A stretch of 37,797 nt of DNA. It comes from Alphaproteobacteria bacterium. Lineage in GTDB: Bacteria; Pseudomonadota; Alphaproteobacteria; Sphingomonadales; Sphingomonadaceae. Location: the NCBI GenBank assembly GCA_030430365.1, contig JAUIFP010000024.1, positions 1 to 37,797 of the forward strand. Direction: 5' to 3'. The notes beneath the pieces were generated by a model, which saw only the letters and a program-made list of their open reading frames with translations, had not been told where the DNA came from and ran no database searches. The position numbers and the translations under genes were made by a program. Below are positions 7,028 to 15,353 of the stretch, in pieces. Position 1 is the first letter of the stretch. Each line of letters starts with the position of its first letter.

Positions 7028-8362
7028 ATGAAGTTTGCACCTCTCCTCAAATCCGCGGCTCTCGTCACAGCCGTTGCGCTGTTGCCGGCCACCACTGCCG
7101 GCCTGGCGCAGGTGGAAGGCCGCGCTGGGCCGCAATTCGGCAAGGTTTTCGCGACGTATCAGCGGATCAAGGCCAGCTATGTCGAGGAAGTCGATGACGA
7201 GGTGCTTATCAAGGGAGCCCTTGACGGCATGCTCGCCGCGCTGGACCCGCATTCGACCTATCTCGACGGAGAAGCGTTGGAGCGGCTCGAAACGCTTATT
7301 GACGGGAATTACGAAGGACTGGGCATTTCCGTCACGATGGAAGACGGCGCCGTCAAAGTCATCTCGCCGATGCGCGGAAGCCCTGCCGAAAAGGCGGGGG
7401 TCAAGGCTGGCGATTACATCACGCATCTCGATGGCGAGCTGATTTACGGGCTCTCGCTGGACGAAGCGGTGGCGCAAATGCGCGGGCCTTCCGGCACGCC
7501 TCTGCGTCTCTCGATCTTCCGTCCCGGGCGCGAGGAACCGCTGGATGTCACAGTGACGCGCGGCGTGATCGAGCTTGAGCCCGTGACTTACGAGCTGCAG
7601 CCCGGCGCGATCGGCGTCATCACGGTGAACGAATTCTCGCGCGATGTCGGGCGCGATGTGCTCGGGGCGATGAAGGCCATGCGCGAAGAGGCGTCAGGCC
7701 GGTTGAGCGGGCTGGTTCTCGATCTGCGCTCGAATCCGGGCGGATCGCTGGATGAAGCCGTGGCGCTTTCGGATCTTTTCCTCTCCAAGGGATCGATCGT
7801 TTCCCAGCGCGGCCGTATCCAGGCGGAGAACATCGTCTACAAGGCCGAAACGGTGTATCGGGGCGACGCGGCGCAAGGTATCCCGCTGATCGTTCTTATC
7901 GATGCCGGTTCGGCTTCGGCTTCGGAAATCGTCGCCGGCGCATTGCAGGACCAGCATCGCGCGCTCGTCATGGGGCAGCGTAGCTTCGGCAAGGGCAGCG
8001 TGCAGACCTTAATGCCCCTGACCCGCGACAGCGCGCTCAAATTGACCACTGCGCGCTATTATACGCCCTCGGGCCGCTCCGTGCAGGAAGGCGGTATCGA
8101 CCCGGATATCCGTGTGCCGCAATTGTCCGATCCCGATGCCGCCAAGCGTTCGAAGCTGTCGCTGCGCGAATCCGATCTTCGCCGTCACCTGATCAACGAG
8201 GTCGGGCTCGACGATAAGGAATTGGAGACGGACAAGCAGGACGATCCGCGTTTCCAGCTCACGGCGGAAGAGCTGGAAGAGCAGGGCATCGACGATTTCC
8301 AGCTTCACTATGCGCTGGAAACCTTGCGCCGCGCCCATGGTACAGCCGTTGCAAGCAAATAG
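7028..8362 (+). CDS. Carboxy-terminal processing peptidase (S41 family, CtpA-like)
   Basis: A 444-residue periplasmic serine protease. A signal peptide covers about 1-27 (ending GLAQVEG); an N-terminal helical part is followed by a PDZ domain at about 90-175 (GNYEGLGISV, GSPAEKAGVKAGDYI) and the S41 catalytic core at about 190-370. The catalytic serine lies in DAGSASASEIVAGALQD (probably Ser297) and the general-base lysine is Lys322 in SFGKGSVQT. The NPGGSLDEAV stretch binds the substrate terminus. A C-terminal acidic helical tail extends to 444. Such proteases trim or degrade envelope proteins, including wall hydrolases; proximity to the EnvC-like gene fits a wall-remodelling role, which is inference. 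A possible CtrA-type site lies upstream. Confidence 0.94.
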   Translation: MKFAPLLKSAALVTAVALLPATTAGLAQVEGRAGPQFGKVFATYQRIKASYVEEVDDEVLIKGALDGMLAALDPHSTYLDGEALERLETLIDGNYEGLGISVTMEDGAVKVISPMRGSPAEKAGVKAGDYITHLDGELIYGLSLDEAVAQMRGPSGTPLRLSIFRPGREEPLDVTVTRGVIELEPVTYELQPGAIGVITVNEFSRDVGRDVLGAMKAMREEASGRLSGLVLDLRSNPGGSLDEAVALSDLFLSKGSIVSQRGRIQAENIVYKAETVYRGDAAQGIPLIVLIDAGSASASEIVAGALQDQHRALVMGQRSFGKGSVQTLMPLTRDSALKLTTARYYTPSGRSVQEGGIDPDIRVPQLSDPDAAKRSKLSLRESDLRRHLINEVGLDDKELETDKQDDPRFQLTAEELEEQGIDDFQLHYALETLRRAHGTAVASK

Positions 8363-8369
8363 CCCGGCC

Positions 8370-8846
8370 ATGAACATGAATAGTTCCAAACGGCCCTCTG
8401 CGGCGCTTTGGCTGGCCCTGATTGCGCCGACGGTGCTGCTGGGCGGGGCATATGTCTCCCAATATGTCTTCGGTCTTTATCCGTGCGAAATGTGCATGTG
8501 GCAGCGCTATCCCCATTTCGCGGCGATTGCCTTTGCTCTCTTCGCGCTTGCCGCGGGGCGCAGCCGCATGTGGATAGCGCTGGCCGCTTTGGCCATTCTC
8601 ATTTCCGGCCTGATCGGGGCTTATCACGCCGGCGTTGAGTATGGATGGTGGGAAGGCATCACGACCTGCTCCATCCTCGACCTGGGGGACGGAGACCCGC
8701 TGGAGGCGATCATGAATGCGCCGCTGGTACGCTGCGATGTAGCGCCCTGGACTTTGATGGGCATATCGCTCGCCGGGTTCAATTTCCTGATTTCAACCGG
8801 CGTGGCAGCGGCGATCTTTGCGCTGTTGCGTAGAAAGGACACGTGA
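8370..8846 (+). CDS. dsbB: Disulfide bond formation protein B
   Basis: A 158-residue inner-membrane protein with four predicted helices (about 10-32, 48-63, 66-85, 128-153). Both redox cysteine pairs of DsbB are present: Cys39 and Cys42 in YPCEMCMWQR, and Cys100 and Cys122 in the second periplasmic loop. DsbB passes electrons from DsbA to ubiquinone, keeping the periplasm oxidising. The ATG at 8370 starts 7 bases after the ctpA stop; earlier in-frame Mets would overlap ctpA. No dsbA is adjacent. The stop overlaps the coq7 ATG by one base (TGATG), tying it to a ubiquinone-synthesis enzyme, which fits DsbB's use of ubiquinone as acceptor. Confidence 0.93.
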   Translation: MNMNSSKRPSAALWLALIAPTVLLGGAYVSQYVFGLYPCEMCMWQRYPHFAAIAFALFALAAGRSRMWIALAALAILISGLIGAYHAGVEYGWWEGITTCSILDLGDGDPLEAIMNAPLVRCDVAPWTLMGISLAGFNFLISTGVAAAIFALLRRKDT

Positions 8847-9388
8847 TGAGCGGCGCAGGCAGGCACACTGCAAGGCCGGATACCGAGCGGATGATCCGGG
8901 TCGACCAGGCGGGAGAATATGGCGCAACGCGGATCTATGCCGGCCAGCTTGCAGTCCTGGGTGAGCGCGGCCCGCATGCTACCGAAATCCGGAGCATGGC
9001 TGCGCAGGAAGACGAACACCTTGCCCGCTTCGATCAACTGATTGCCGAACGCGGCGTGCGGCCCACCGCACTGCAGCCCGTCTGGTCCGTGGCCGGCTAT
9101 GCGCTGGGCGCTGCGACTGCTCTGATCGGGCCGGAAGCTGCGATGGCCTGTACTGCAGCCGTCGAAGAAGAGATCGATCGGCACTATTCCCGTCAACTCG
9201 ATGAGCTGGAAAGTTCCGGCGACGATCCGCAGCTTGCCGGCATGATCGACAAGTTCCGTGAAGAAGAGCGCGAACATCGCGATACCGCGCTGGCTGCCGG
9301 GGCGGAACAGGCGCCGGCCTATCCCCTGCTTTCCGGGGCGATCCGCATGGGATGCCGGCTTGCCATCCGCCTATCCGAACGCGTCTGA
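8846..9388 (+). CDS. coq7: Demethoxyubiquinone (DMQ) hydroxylase, Coq7 family
   Basis: A 180-residue di-iron enzyme catalysing the late hydroxylation of 5-demethoxyubiquinol in ubiquinone synthesis. All iron ligands are visible: Glu24 in DQAGEYGA, ExxH at 55-58 (EDEH), the Glu in AAVEEEIDRHY at about 107, and the second ExxH at 141-144 (EREH). Full length for the bacterial Coq7 group, which replaces the flavin hydroxylase UbiF in many alphaproteobacteria. The start at 8846 is supported by AAAGGA at 8834-8839, six bases upstream; the overlapping GTG at 8843 is too close to that site. Translational coupling to dsbB through TGATG is likely. Confidence 0.95.
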   Translation: MSGAGRHTARPDTERMIRVDQAGEYGATRIYAGQLAVLGERGPHATEIRSMAAQEDEHLARFDQLIAERGVRPTALQPVWSVAGYALGAATALIGPEAAMACTAAVEEEIDRHYSRQLDELESSGDDPQLAGMIDKFREEEREHRDTALAAGAEQAPAYPLLSGAIRMGCRLAIRLSERV

Positions 9389-9508
9389 CGGGCATTTGAT
9401 TGAGAATTGCACCTAATTTGCTTCAGACCATGTTCAGCGCTGCAATTGCTCTATAGGGAGCGCCGAAGAGACATTTGCGGCCGGTTGCGCCGCTTTGGAG
9501 AGACGACG

Positions 9509-10108
9509 ATGAAACGCCTGACCCTCGCTGCTGCTGCCATTCTGTTTGTGGGCGCCACGCCTGCATTTGCGCAGGACGATGCCGCCGAGATTGTCGGCGA
9601 GGCCGGTGACGAAAAGGTCAACCAAGTGATTGTCTATGGCGACGATCCGTGTCCGCCTTCGTCTGCAGACGAGATTACCGTCTGCGCGCGCAAGGAAGAA
9701 AGCGAGCGCTATCGAATTCCCGAAATTCTGCGCGAAAGCAGCGATCCGGCCAACGAATCCTGGACCGAACGTGTCGAGTCATACGAAACGGTCGGCGAAT
9801 TCGGTACGATGTCATGCTCCCCATCGGGCAGCGGAGGCTGGACCGGCTGCACGCAGAAGCTCATCGACGCCGCCTATGCGGAAAAGGAAGGCAGCTCCGA
9901 TATCCGTTTCAGCGAATTGATTCAGCAGGAACGCGAAAAGCGGCTTTCGACTATCGATGAAGAAGCTGCGGCCGAGCAAGAACGCGTCGAAATGCTGGAA
10001 AGGGAATATGAGGCGCGCCTCGCGGCGGAGCGTGACGCTGCTTTGCCCGACGAAACGCCTTCTGCACCGGCGCCGGAAGAAGAAGCTGCCGCCGATTCCG
10101 AAGACTAA
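9509..10108 (+). CDS. Secreted protein of unknown function with two C-x10-C pairs
   Basis: A 199-residue protein with a clear signal peptide (MKRLTLAAAAILFVGATPAFA, cleavage after about residue 21). Cysteines 48 and 59 (PCPPSSADEITVCARK) and 103 and 114 form two pairs, each with ten intervening residues, suggesting two disulfides in the periplasm. Residues about 125-175 form a charged amphipathic helix, and the tail is acidic and Pro/Ala-rich. I recall similar CPPS-ADEI-VCARK proteins in sphingomonads but know no function. GGAGAG at 9497-9502 supports the ATG at 9509. It stands alone between coq7 and wecB, with 120 bases upstream available for its own promoter. Placement soon after dsbB, which makes disulfides, is suggestive only. 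Confidence 0.85.
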   Translation: MKRLTLAAAAILFVGATPAFAQDDAAEIVGEAGDEKVNQVIVYGDDPCPPSSADEITVCARKEESERYRIPEILRESSDPANESWTERVESYETVGEFGTMSCSPSGSGGWTGCTQKLIDAAYAEKEGSSDIRFSELIQQEREKRLSTIDEEAAAEQERVEMLEREYEARLAAERDAALPDETPSAPAPEEEAAADSED

Positions 10109-10166
10109 GCGGCCAGTAGGCGCGCAGGCATCGGTCGCATAGCCGGAGCAGCAAGAGGAAGGGCCC

Positions 10167-11294
10167 ATGCCTAGCGCAAAGCGGCGGATCCTCAGCATTT
10201 TCGGGACTCGTCCGGAAGCGATAAAGCTGTTTCCTCTGGTCCGCCAATTGGCCGCGGATCCGCGTTTCGATTCCCGTATATGCGTTACGGGTCAGCATCG
10301 CGGTCTGCTGGATCAGGTGCTCTCAGTTGCAGGCCTTGTGCCGGATCACGATCTGGCCCTGATGCGCCCCGATCACTCGCTGGGCGATCTGACCGCCGCG
10401 CTGGTCAGCAGCATCGGAGAGATTCTCGACATGGAGAATCCCGATTGCGTGGTGGTGCAGGGCGATACGGCTACGGCCATGTGTTCCGCCCTGTCGGCCT
10501 ATTACCGCAAGATACCGGTTGCGCATGTCGAAGCCGGCCTCAGAAGCGGCAATATCCATCACCCCTGGCCCGAAGAAGTGAACCGCAAAATTATCGCCGC
10601 GATCGCGGCACTGCATTTTGCGCCGACGGCTGCTGCCGCAGAGGCGCTCAGGCAGGAAAATATCGATCCTGGCGCGATCCATGTCACAGGCAATACGGTG
10701 ATCGATGCGCTTCATGCGATTAGAGGCCGTATCGCGCAGGATCCGGCGCTTGCAGAGGGCCTGGCGCGGCTCGAGCGGCGTTTTGCGGGCAAGCGGATTG
10801 TCGGCGTTACCTGCCACCGGCGTGAGAATTTCGGCGAAGGCATGTTGGGCATTGCGCGTGCGATCCGCGTTCTCGCGCAGCGGCCGGATGTGGCCGTGAT
10901 CTTCCCCATCCATCTCAACCCCAATGTGCGAAAGGTCATGGAAGCGGAGTTGGGCGGATTGGAGAATGTCGCCCTGATCGAACCGCTCGACTACCCGAAT
11001 TTCGTGCGTCTTCTCGACATTGTGGACCTCATGCTGACCGATAGCGGTGGAGTGCAGGAAGAAGCCCCGGCTTTGGGCAAGCCCGTACTGGTCATGCGCG
11101 AAACGACAGAGCGGCCGGAAGGTGTGGAAGCTGGTACGGCGAGGCTTGTCGGGACTGATAGTTCCAAGATCCTCGCGGAAACCGCGCGCCTGCTGGACGA
11201 TAGTCAAGCCTATGCCGCCATGGCACGGGCACATAATCCCTACGGCGATGGCAAGAGCGCCCAGCGGATCGTGGAGCTCCTGGCGGCGAACTAG
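10167..11294 (+). CDS. wecB: UDP-N-acetylglucosamine 2-epimerase (non-hydrolysing)
   Basis: A 375-residue cytoplasmic enzyme interconverting UDP-GlcNAc and UDP-ManNAc for surface polysaccharide synthesis. Family motifs in order: FGTRPEAIKLFPL (12-24), CVTGQHR, VVQGDTATAM, PVAHVEAGLRSG, HHPWPEEVNRK, TCHRRENFGEG, LTDSGGVQEEAPALGKPVL and MRETTERPEG. Length matches the family (about 375). AGAGGAAGG just before the ATG is a good ribosome-binding site. No glycosyltransferase or ManNAc dehydrogenase gene lies nearby, so the polysaccharide served is unknown. Its TAG stop shares bases with the stop of the convergent GFA gene. Confidence 0.95.
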   Translation: MPSAKRRILSIFGTRPEAIKLFPLVRQLAADPRFDSRICVTGQHRGLLDQVLSVAGLVPDHDLALMRPDHSLGDLTAALVSSIGEILDMENPDCVVVQGDTATAMCSALSAYYRKIPVAHVEAGLRSGNIHHPWPEEVNRKIIAAIAALHFAPTAAAAEALRQENIDPGAIHVTGNTVIDALHAIRGRIAQDPALAEGLARLERRFAGKRIVGVTCHRRENFGEGMLGIARAIRVLAQRPDVAVIFPIHLNPNVRKVMEAELGGLENVALIEPLDYPNFVRLLDIVDLMLTDSGGVQEEAPALGKPVLVMRETTERPEGVEAGTARLVGTDSSKILAETARLLDDSQAYAAMARAHNPYGDGKSAQRIVELLAAN

Positions 11295-11299
11295 GCCGC
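11283..11299. other. Hairpin with both convergent stop codons in its loop (wecB / GFA gene)
   Basis: GCGGC (11283-11287) and GCCGC (11295-11299) pair around a 7-base loop that contains CTAG, in which the wecB TAG (11292-11294) and the GFA gene TAG (complement of 11291-11293) overlap. Only a 5-bp stem and no T-run, so termination here is unproven. Confidence 0.35.
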
Positions 11300-11692
11300 G
11301 CCCGGATAGCGGTCCACTTCGGGCAGGGTGCCAAGCTCTTTCATCCAGGGCAGCCTTTCGGCACACTGAATCTGCAGCGCAGGTGGATTGTCTTCCGGAT
11401 TGTCGAGCGTGGAGGACTGGATGTCGACGAGGCCCGGCAGGGTATTCTCGTTGCGGAAGAACAATCCGGTGCCGCAATTCGGGCAAAACTGCCGGAAAGA
11501 GCCGTTCTTCCCTTCATAGGTCGAAAGGTCGCCGGATTCGACGTCCAGATATTCCTGCTTGAACGCCATCCACGCCACAGCCGGCGCGCCGGACGAGGCG
11601 CGGCAGTCAGCGCAATGGCATAATGCGCTATATACCGGTTCGTTGCTGACCTTGTAACGTACATTGCCGCATTGGCATCCACCGCTCCGCAT
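11291..11692 (-). CDS. GFA / CENP-V family zinc-binding protein
   Basis: A 133-residue protein with the glutathione-dependent formaldehyde-activating (GFA/CENP-V) fold. Zinc-binding cysteines are at 6 and 8 (GGCQCGNVRY), 25, 27 and 30 (LCHCADC) and 70 and 73 (FCPNCGTGLFF), matching the family layout. Family members bind zinc and sometimes act on glutathione or small-molecule adducts; the substrate here is unknown. AAGGAG lies seven bases before the ATG. It is 85 bases downstream of fabI on the same strand and may be the last gene of that transcript. Its end overlaps the wecB stop. Confidence 0.92.
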   Translation of the reverse strand: MRSGGCQCGNVRYKVSNEPVYSALCHCADCRASSGAPAVAWMAFKQEYLDVESGDLSTYEGKNGSFRQFCPNCGTGLFFRNENTLPGLVDIQSSTLDNPEDNPPALQIQCAERLPWMKELGTLPEVDRYPGAA

Positions 11693-11777
11693 CCCGCTTC
11701 TCCTTGCCGAAGACGCGGGAACATATCACGAACAAAATATATGGCAATCCATGATCGCGGGGATTTTGGGCGGCGCG

Positions 11778-12581
11778 TCAGACCAGGGAAATATCGGGCG
11801 CGTCCACCTGCTTCATGCCGACGACGTTGTAGCCTGCATCCACATGGTGAATTTCGCCCGTAACGCCGGAAGCGAGGTCCGAAAAAAGATACAGGCCTGC
11901 GCCGCCAACATCTTCGATCGTGACATTGCGGCGCAGCGGAGAATTCAGTTCGTTCCACTTCAGAATGTAGCGGAAGTCGCCGATGCCGCTGGCGGCCAGC
12001 GTCTTGATCGGCCCTGCCGAAATGGCGTTCACGCGAATGCCGTCCGCACCAAGATCGTTCGCAAGATAGGCAACGCTGGTTTCCAGCGCAGCTTTGGCCA
12101 CGCCCATCACATTGTAATGCGGAACCACCTTTTCCGCACCGTAATAGGTCAGCGTAACGATAGAGCCGCCTTCGGGCATCATCGCGGCGGCGCGCTGCGT
12201 GGCCGCGACGAAGGAATAGGCGGAAATATTCATCGTCATGAGGAAGTTTTCGAGGCTCGTATCCACGAACTTGCCGCGCAATTCACTCTTGTCCGAGAAT
12301 CCGATGGCATGCAGCATGAAGTCGATGGTTTCCCAGCGGGATTTCAACGTATCGAATGCGGTATCGAGCGCTTCCATGTTCGACACGTCGCAATCTATCA
12401 GGAAGTCCGAACCCAGACTTTCTGCCAGCGGCCTGACACGCCTTTCCAGCGCTTCGCCCTGATAGGAAAAGGCTAGCTCGGCACCTTGTTCGGCAAGCTG
12501 CTTGGCGATCCCCCAGGCCAGCGACTTGTCATTGGCCAGCCCCATGATCAGTCCCCGCTTCCCTTCCATCAGACCACTCAT
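11778..12581 (-). CDS. fabI: Enoyl-[acyl-carrier-protein] reductase (NADH), FabI
   Basis: A 267-residue short-chain dehydrogenase-type enzyme that completes each round of fatty-acid elongation. The cofactor-binding opening is KRGLIMGLANDKSLAWGIAK, and catalytic residues Tyr146, Tyr156 and Lys163 match E. coli FabI numbering exactly (YYGAEKVVPHYNVMGVAK). The substrate loop DFRYILKWNELNSPLRRN is typical, and this is the triclosan-sensitive class. GAGGAGGAAG within the end of the upstream gene serves as ribosome-binding site, and the ATG overlaps the YihY-type gene's stop by 4 bases (ATGA), so translation is coupled. Confidence 0.96.
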   Translation of the reverse strand: MSGLMEGKRGLIMGLANDKSLAWGIAKQLAEQGAELAFSYQGEALERRVRPLAESLGSDFLIDCDVSNMEALDTAFDTLKSRWETIDFMLHAIGFSDKSELRGKFVDTSLENFLMTMNISAYSFVAATQRAAAMMPEGGSIVTLTYYGAEKVVPHYNVMGVAKAALETSVAYLANDLGADGIRVNAISAGPIKTLAASGIGDFRYILKWNELNSPLRRNVTIEDVGGAGLYLFSDLASGVTGEIHHVDAGYNVVGMKQVDAPDISLV

Positions 12582-13588
12582 TGCGCTGCTTCCTCCTCGC
12601 TGTTCGCCGCATTGCCTTGTGTGCCTTCCTCTTCCGGCGTCTTAGCCAGCGCGGCATTGAGTTCGGCCCCTGCCACTATTCCTAAGCCGATGAGCCAGAA
12701 AAAGAAAAGCGTGATCATGATCCCGGCGAGGCTGCCATAGGTCAGACTGTAGGAGAACATCGAGCTGAGCAGCGGGGGGAACAGTGCCGTTATCAGGACC
12801 CACCAGATCGCGACGAGCAAGGCGCCGGGCCATTTGGGATAGCGCTTGGAGCGGTAGGCAGCAGGGGTGAGGGAAAGAAACAGCAGGAAGATGGAAAGGT
12901 AGACAGCTGCACCCGGTACGATCCGGGAAAAGGTCAAACTGTTGAGCACAGTCACCAAGCCGGGGAACCACGTGCCAATCACCTCTTCGGCGGCCCCGAT
13001 GATGACCTGCGCAACCAGTGAGAGCAGCAGGAGCAGCACCGAACCCACGATTATTCCTGTCGAGGTGAGGCGATGAAACCAGAAGCCCTTGGTATGCTTG
13101 GTGCCGTAGGCTCTGCGAAGAATGTCGCGGATCGTTTCGACCAGGCTGCCCACTGTCCATAGTGCAACCGCCGCACCGGCCCAGAGCAGCCAGCCGCTGC
13201 GGGCATCGATCACATCGCGCGCGGCAGGCCCGATAACCCGGCTTACGCTTGGAGGGAGCGCCCTTAGAACCGCGTCGATTGCTATTGCGCGGTCCGCTTC
13301 TTCGCCCAGCGCAGAAAACACGGCCGCCCCGAAAATGAAGAAGGGAAAAACGGCAAACAATGTGATGTAAGCCAGGTTCCCCGCGTGGATGAAGCCATCG
13401 TGCCAGGTGCCCAAAGCAGCACGCTTGGCAACGTCGATACAATGCGCCAGCCCCGTTGCCTTCTCTTGCTCGGCCGGCTGCGGCTCGCCTCGATGCATAA
13501 GCGCATGGCGCCGTCTGCCTTCTGGCGTGAGGTCGGGAACCGGCGGGCCGGAGGTCGGCGGGACTATCTTGTCGGGCTGAAGCGCCAT
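12578..13588 (-). CDS. YihY/virulence factor BrkB family membrane protein
   Basis: A 336-residue integral membrane protein with about six predicted helices between residues 75 and 310 and a polar, acidic C-terminal tail (TPEEEGTQGNAANSEEEAAQ). Family-like segments are HAGNLAYITLFAVFPFFIFG, LWTVGSLVETIRDILRRAYG, and the closing FFFWLIGLGIVAGAELNAAL. The family was once called ribonuclease BN by mistake; its real function is not settled. The ATG at 13588 shares one base with the dnaJ stop (TGATG); the longer frame to 13630 would run into dnaJ. Lying between a chaperone and fabI with overlaps at both ends, it is expressed with both. Confidence 0.9.
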   Translation of the reverse strand: MALQPDKIVPPTSGPPVPDLTPEGRRRHALMHRGEPQPAEQEKATGLAHCIDVAKRAALGTWHDGFIHAGNLAYITLFAVFPFFIFGAAVFSALGEEADRAIAIDAVLRALPPSVSRVIGPAARDVIDARSGWLLWAGAAVALWTVGSLVETIRDILRRAYGTKHTKGFWFHRLTSTGIIVGSVLLLLLSLVAQVIIGAAEEVIGTWFPGLVTVLNSLTFSRIVPGAAVYLSIFLLFLSLTPAAYRSKRYPKWPGALLVAIWWVLITALFPPLLSSMFSYSLTYGSLAGIMITLFFFWLIGLGIVAGAELNAALAKTPEEEGTQGNAANSEEEAAQ

Positions 13589-14529
13589 CAGCCAGCAAAC
13601 TTGGCGCGAAGGTCGCGCGTATCGCGCCATCCTTCCAGGCGCTCGGCAAGGTCGCTGTCGCCCGGCGGCAGATCGATTTCCAGGGTCACGAGCTGATCGC
13701 CCCTATCGCCGCCCTTTTTGACGAATCCCTTGCCCTTCAGGCGCAGCACCTTGCCCGATCCGCTGCCGGGTGCGACGGTCAGCATCACTGCCCCGTCAAC
13801 GGTGGGCACCTTGATCTTCGCCCCATTCACGGCCTCGTCCAGCGTGATCGGCAGATCGATCCGAACGTCGCTGCCGTCCCGCCGGAAAAAGGCGTGATTA
13901 TCGATCTCGATCGTTACCAATGCGTCCCCAGGCCCGCCTGGCCCCTGCTCTCCCTTGCCCTTGAGGCGCATCTGCGTGCCGTTTTCCACGCCGGCTGGCA
14001 GTTTCAGATCGATCGTTTTCCCGTCGGCCAGCGTAATGCGCTGATCCTTGCCCGCCGCGGCGTCGACAAAGGGGACTTTCAGCCGATACTGAATATTGGC
14101 GCCCTTGGCGGGCGGGCGCCTTGCGCCGCCGAACCCCGCCGATCGGCCGTTACCGAACGGCGATTTGGCGCTGCGGCCGCCAAACAATCCTTCGAATATA
14201 TCGCCCAGGTCGGCGTTATCGCCGCCGAAGCCCTGGAAGTCTTCCGTGCGGTAGCTGCGTTGGCCCCCGCCGCCGCGGAAACCGCCGCCGCCAAAGGGGT
14301 GGGTGGGATTGCCGTCCGCATCGATTTCGCCCCGGTCGAACTGCGCCCTCTTATCCTTGTCGGACAACAGGTCATACGCTCTGGTCACGTCGGAGAAGCG
14401 CTCTGCGGCTTTAGGATTATCCTTGTTGCGATCGGGATGAAGTTCCTTGGCGAGCTTGCGATAGGCAGACTTGATCTCCTTCTCGCTCGCGCCGCGCGCA
14501 ACGCCCAATGTTGCATAAGGATTGCTCAT
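13588..14529 (-). CDS. DnaJ-class (type II, CbpA-like) co-chaperone
   Basis: A 313-residue J-domain protein. The J domain is at 1-70 with HPD at 31-33, followed by a glycine/phenylalanine-rich linker at about 78-140 and C-terminal beta-sandwich client-binding domains at about 145-300. The CxxCxGxG zinc repeats of DnaJ proper are missing, which makes it a class II (CbpA/DnaJB-like) member. It would stimulate the ATPase of DnaK and hand over unfolded clients. It is the first gene of the dnaJ-yihY-fabI operon and reads away from pdxH, with a 203-base divergent region (14530-14732) that should hold both promoters. dnaK is not in the window. Confidence 0.93.
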   Translation of the reverse strand: MSNPYATLGVARGASEKEIKSAYRKLAKELHPDRNKDNPKAAERFSDVTRAYDLLSDKDKRAQFDRGEIDADGNPTHPFGGGGFRGGGGQRSYRTEDFQGFGGDNADLGDIFEGLFGGRSAKSPFGNGRSAGFGGARRPPAKGANIQYRLKVPFVDAAAGKDQRITLADGKTIDLKLPAGVENGTQMRLKGKGEQGPGGPGDALVTIEIDNHAFFRRDGSDVRIDLPITLDEAVNGAKIKVPTVDGAVMLTVAPGSGSGKVLRLKGKGFVKKGGDRGDQLVTLEIDLPPGDSDLAERLEGWRDTRDLRAKFAG

Positions 14530-14732
14530 GGCAAGTTAGCTAGGGAGGACAATGCCTTCGCGCAAGCTTCAGAGCACGCTCTGGGCCTTTCCCAAGTCCC
14601 TTTGGACGACTAGGTCACCCATAATCGATGCAGGGCCCCATGCGTTCTTCGCTTGCGGGACGCCGCATTTGGAGCAAGGGCCTATTACTTCGTGGGTTGC
14701 CACAATCTGTCATTCGAATTCGGGAAGATGTG

Positions 14733-15353
14733 ATGGACGCTGAACAAAACGCTATTCCCCAGACGAATCCCTTCGAACTCTTTGCCGCCTGGTTTGCGGA
14801 GGCGCAGGACACTGAGCCGAACGATTCCAATGCCATGGCGCTGGCCACTGCCAATGCGGACGGCGCACCTTCGGTGCGCATGGTGCTGCTCAAAGGCTAT
14901 GGCCAGGATCTGGGAGATTCGGGCGGGTTCGTTTTCTATACCAATGCCCAGAGCCGCAAAGGCGAGGAGATTATCGCCAATCCCCAGGCAGCGCTGCTGT
15001 TCCACTGGAAATCCCTGCGCCGGCAAGTGCGCATCGAAGGCCCTCTGAGCGAGGTTTCCTCCGCCATGGCGGACGATTACTTCAACAGCCGCCCCCGCAT
15101 ATCGCAGCTTGGTTCGGCTGCGTCGGATCAATCGCGTCCTCTTGATGATCGTACGACATATCTTGCCCGGGTGGACGAGCTTTCACGCCATTATGAAGGG
15201 GAAGACATTCCGCGCCCCCCGCATTGGACGGGCTTTCTGCTCACGCCGCGCGCGATCGAATTCTGGATCGATCGGCCCAATCGCCTGCATGAGCGTCGGC
15301 GCTTCACGCGCACTGTAAGGGGCGGCTGGGAAAGCACCTTGCTGTATCCATGA
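14733..15353 (+). CDS. pdxH: Pyridoxamine 5'-phosphate oxidase
   Basis: A 206-residue FMN enzyme converting pyridoxine or pyridoxamine 5'-phosphate to pyridoxal 5'-phosphate, the last step of vitamin B6 cofactor synthesis and salvage. Family motifs include NAMALATANADGAPSVRMVL, FVFYTNAQSRKGEEI, FHWKSLRRQVRIEG, SRPRISQLGSAASDQS and the C-terminal RPNRLHERRRFTR. The frame opens at 14628, but the ATG at 14733 follows GGGAAGATG and yields the normal length; the extra upstream residues do not resemble the family. Its stop overlaps the transporter start by 4 bases (ATGA). Confidence 0.94.
   Translation: MDAEQNAIPQTNPFELFAAWFAEAQDTEPNDSNAMALATANADGAPSVRMVLLKGYGQDLGDSGGFVFYTNAQSRKGEEIIANPQAALLFHWKSLRRQVRIEGPLSEVSSAMADDYFNSRPRISQLGSAASDQSRPLDDRTTYLARVDELSRHYEGEDIPRPPHWTGFLLTPRAIEFWIDRPNRLHERRRFTRTVRGGWESTLLYP

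Noticed and set aside
14628-14732. N-terminal extension of pdxH
   Set aside because: The added 35 residues do not fit the family and the ATG at 14733 has a better ribosome-binding site.
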